Shown here piece after piece: positions 62,730 through 64,000 of a stretch of 64,000 nucleotides of DNA. This stretch comes from Limanda limanda (Eukaryota > Chordata > Actinopteri > Pleuronectiformes > Pleuronectidae), in contig NC_083648.1 in the NCBI RefSeq assembly GCF_963576545.1, forward strand, positions 8,605,739 through 8,669,738, given 5' to 3'. Position 1 is the first letter of the stretch, and the number at the start of each line of letters is the position of its first letter. The notes beneath the pieces are model-generated. The model made no database searches and was not told the DNA's origin. It was given only the letters and a program-made list of their open reading frames with translations. The position numbers and the translations under genes were made by a program.

Positions 62730-64000
62730 TCAGAGAAGGTACTGACAGTCAGAGGCACGTTCACAGATGAACCCGATGCGCTCGGTGCAGTAGAAATCAT
62801 TCCAGAAGGCATTACGGATTAGACCAGCACAGTCCTCGCCGCCTTTATGACCGTTGGTCCAGTTATCAGGCTGGCCGGGCTTCCACTTACTGATGGAGAG
62901 AAAAATCTCAAGTCAAATCATAGCTATTTTCTAACAGAATTGAATCAACAAATCATGGCAGAAATCCGTAAAACACATGGATCCATCTGCTGTAAAACCA
63001 ACTCACTTGAAAACAGGTATGGTCCCATCCGCCCACTTCCAGATATTTTCCTCGTCTCTGTCCGTCAGGCCCAGCCAGAAATAACCTTTTCCGTTTATTG
63101 CATCTTTCACAAATTCCTATGAAAAAAGAGCAACAGATTTTTCAGAATAATTAACTCTGAAAATGCCTTTGTTTAGCTTTAGTTATTTAAGTTTTAACTG
63201 AATTGTTTCATTCTTTAAAAAAGGTAATATTCAAAATAACGTTTGGGTTCATGTACCTGCTCTTCATTGTCATTGATAATGAGCATATACGATGACATGT
63301 TGGTGCAGAATTGGTTGGCCTCATCAAATTTGAGTCTCTGGGGCTCAGAGGAGAGGTAATAGCAGCTTTCTCCAAACTTTCTGAACCCTGGTGGACAACC
63401 TGCAAACAAGTAATTACCAGAATGTCACACTGTAAAATTGTTGTAAAAAATATACTTATAATGAGCCACATATCTGTATTCTATCCTTATGTAATAATAG
63501 AACTCACCAGGCGTTGGAGTGGTGACCACTGGGGGCTGGACCTGCCGGGACACAGACCCTTGTGGTTCCTCGGTTGGTTTGGATGGTTCAGATGCTTTGG
63601 GAGGTTCAGGTGCTTTGGGAGATCCAGGGACCTGAGTGGACTGAGTTGGCTTTAATATTAGAGGAGGTGCAGCTGCAGGTAACCCTGGAAGCCCTGGAGG
63701 GCCGGCTGGGCCAATAGGTCCCACTGGCCCACGAGGCCCATCCAATCCTGCCGGTCCCACTACACCTCGGGGCCCCTGTGGGCCTTGTGATCCTGGCATC
63801 CCCGGCTTTCCATCAATACCGGGATACCCTGGATTCCCTGGGACACCTTTATCACCAGGGATTCCAGATCGACCTCCAGGCCCTCTCGATCCTTTGGACC
63901 CCGGAAGACCCCGACCACCATTTGCACCCTGAGGACCTGTCGTACCTGGAGGTCCAGCAGCACCTTTCTCTCCTTTGGTTCCCACCTGTCCTAGCACCCC
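62730..64000 (-). CDS. colec12: Collectin-12-like scavenger receptor, 3' part (cut by window edge)
   Basis: Exons in coding order: (64000)-63508, 63399-63257, 63116-63007, 62889-62730; all phases agree and the 5' part is missing. The first piece holds uninterrupted Gly-X-Y collagen triplets to about 63690 and then a Pro/Lys/Glu/Ser-rich linker ([19 protein letters not shown]). The lectin domain follows: [34 protein letters not shown], a QPDNW sugar-selectivity motif, GGEDCAGLI and AFWNDFYC, ending [13 protein letters not shown]. Human COLEC12 has [19 protein letters not shown] at the same place. QPD usually means galactose-type specificity, and COLEC12 binds galactose-containing glycans and oxidised lipoproteins at the cell surface. 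The membrane-anchoring N-terminus lies outside, so a soluble collectin cannot be excluded. Confidence 0.8.

Overview
The window is nuclear DNA of a ray-finned (teleost, probably percomorph) fish. It has compact introns with GT/AG borders, very dense (GT)n/(CT)n microsatellites, fish-type Tc1/mariner and foldback repeats, and five vertebrate genes that can be read exon by exon. There are no prokaryotic features. Exon borders were chosen by splice consensus, by reading-phase continuity and by recalled similarity to the human proteins; no alignment was run.

Layout: (1) 1-3975 is non-coding, repeat-like and partly CpG-rich, ending in the upstream region of a macrophage mannose receptor gene. (2) 3976-14808 (+) is mrc1: 31 exons, about 1426 aa, signal peptide, ricin-B domain, FN2 domain, eight C-type lectin domains, one membrane span and a short endocytic tail. 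(3) 17129-41312 (-) is a voltage-gated calcium channel beta subunit, best called cacnb2: 13 coding exons, 678 aa, with a second possible first exon and a very unusual His-rich/Arg-Asp-repeat tail. Its introns hold most of the simple repeats and a foldback element. (4) 46071-48814 (-) is tmem236 (4 exons, 363 aa). (5) 53140-60191 (-) is stam (14 exons, 518 aa), an ESCRT-0 subunit, probably with a long 3' UTR. (6) 62730-64000 (-) is the 3' end of a collectin-12-like gene (collagen repeat, Pro-rich linker, QPD-type C-type lectin domain), cut by the window edge.

STAM, TMEM236, MRC1 and CACNB2 also lie together on human 10p12, so most of the block is ancestral synteny. Here mrc1 and cacnb2 are tail to tail, no SLC39A12 coding sequence was seen between them, and a collectin lies upstream of stam. 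The genes do not form one pathway, but the block is flanked by two glycan-binding receptors (mrc1 and the collectin) and includes an endosomal sorting adaptor (stam).

Points most worth checking: a nine-C run in mrc1 exon 16 that puts the canonical splice form out of frame; loss of the sugar-binding motif in mrc1 CTLD5 and of a cysteine in CTLD8; loss in cacnb2 of the normally invariant segment between the first exon and the SH3 domain; the coding hexanucleotide repeat in the cacnb2 tail; a 140-bp inverted-repeat element present twice in stam introns; and a CpG island inside a cacnb2 intron. I found no convincing wholly new system.
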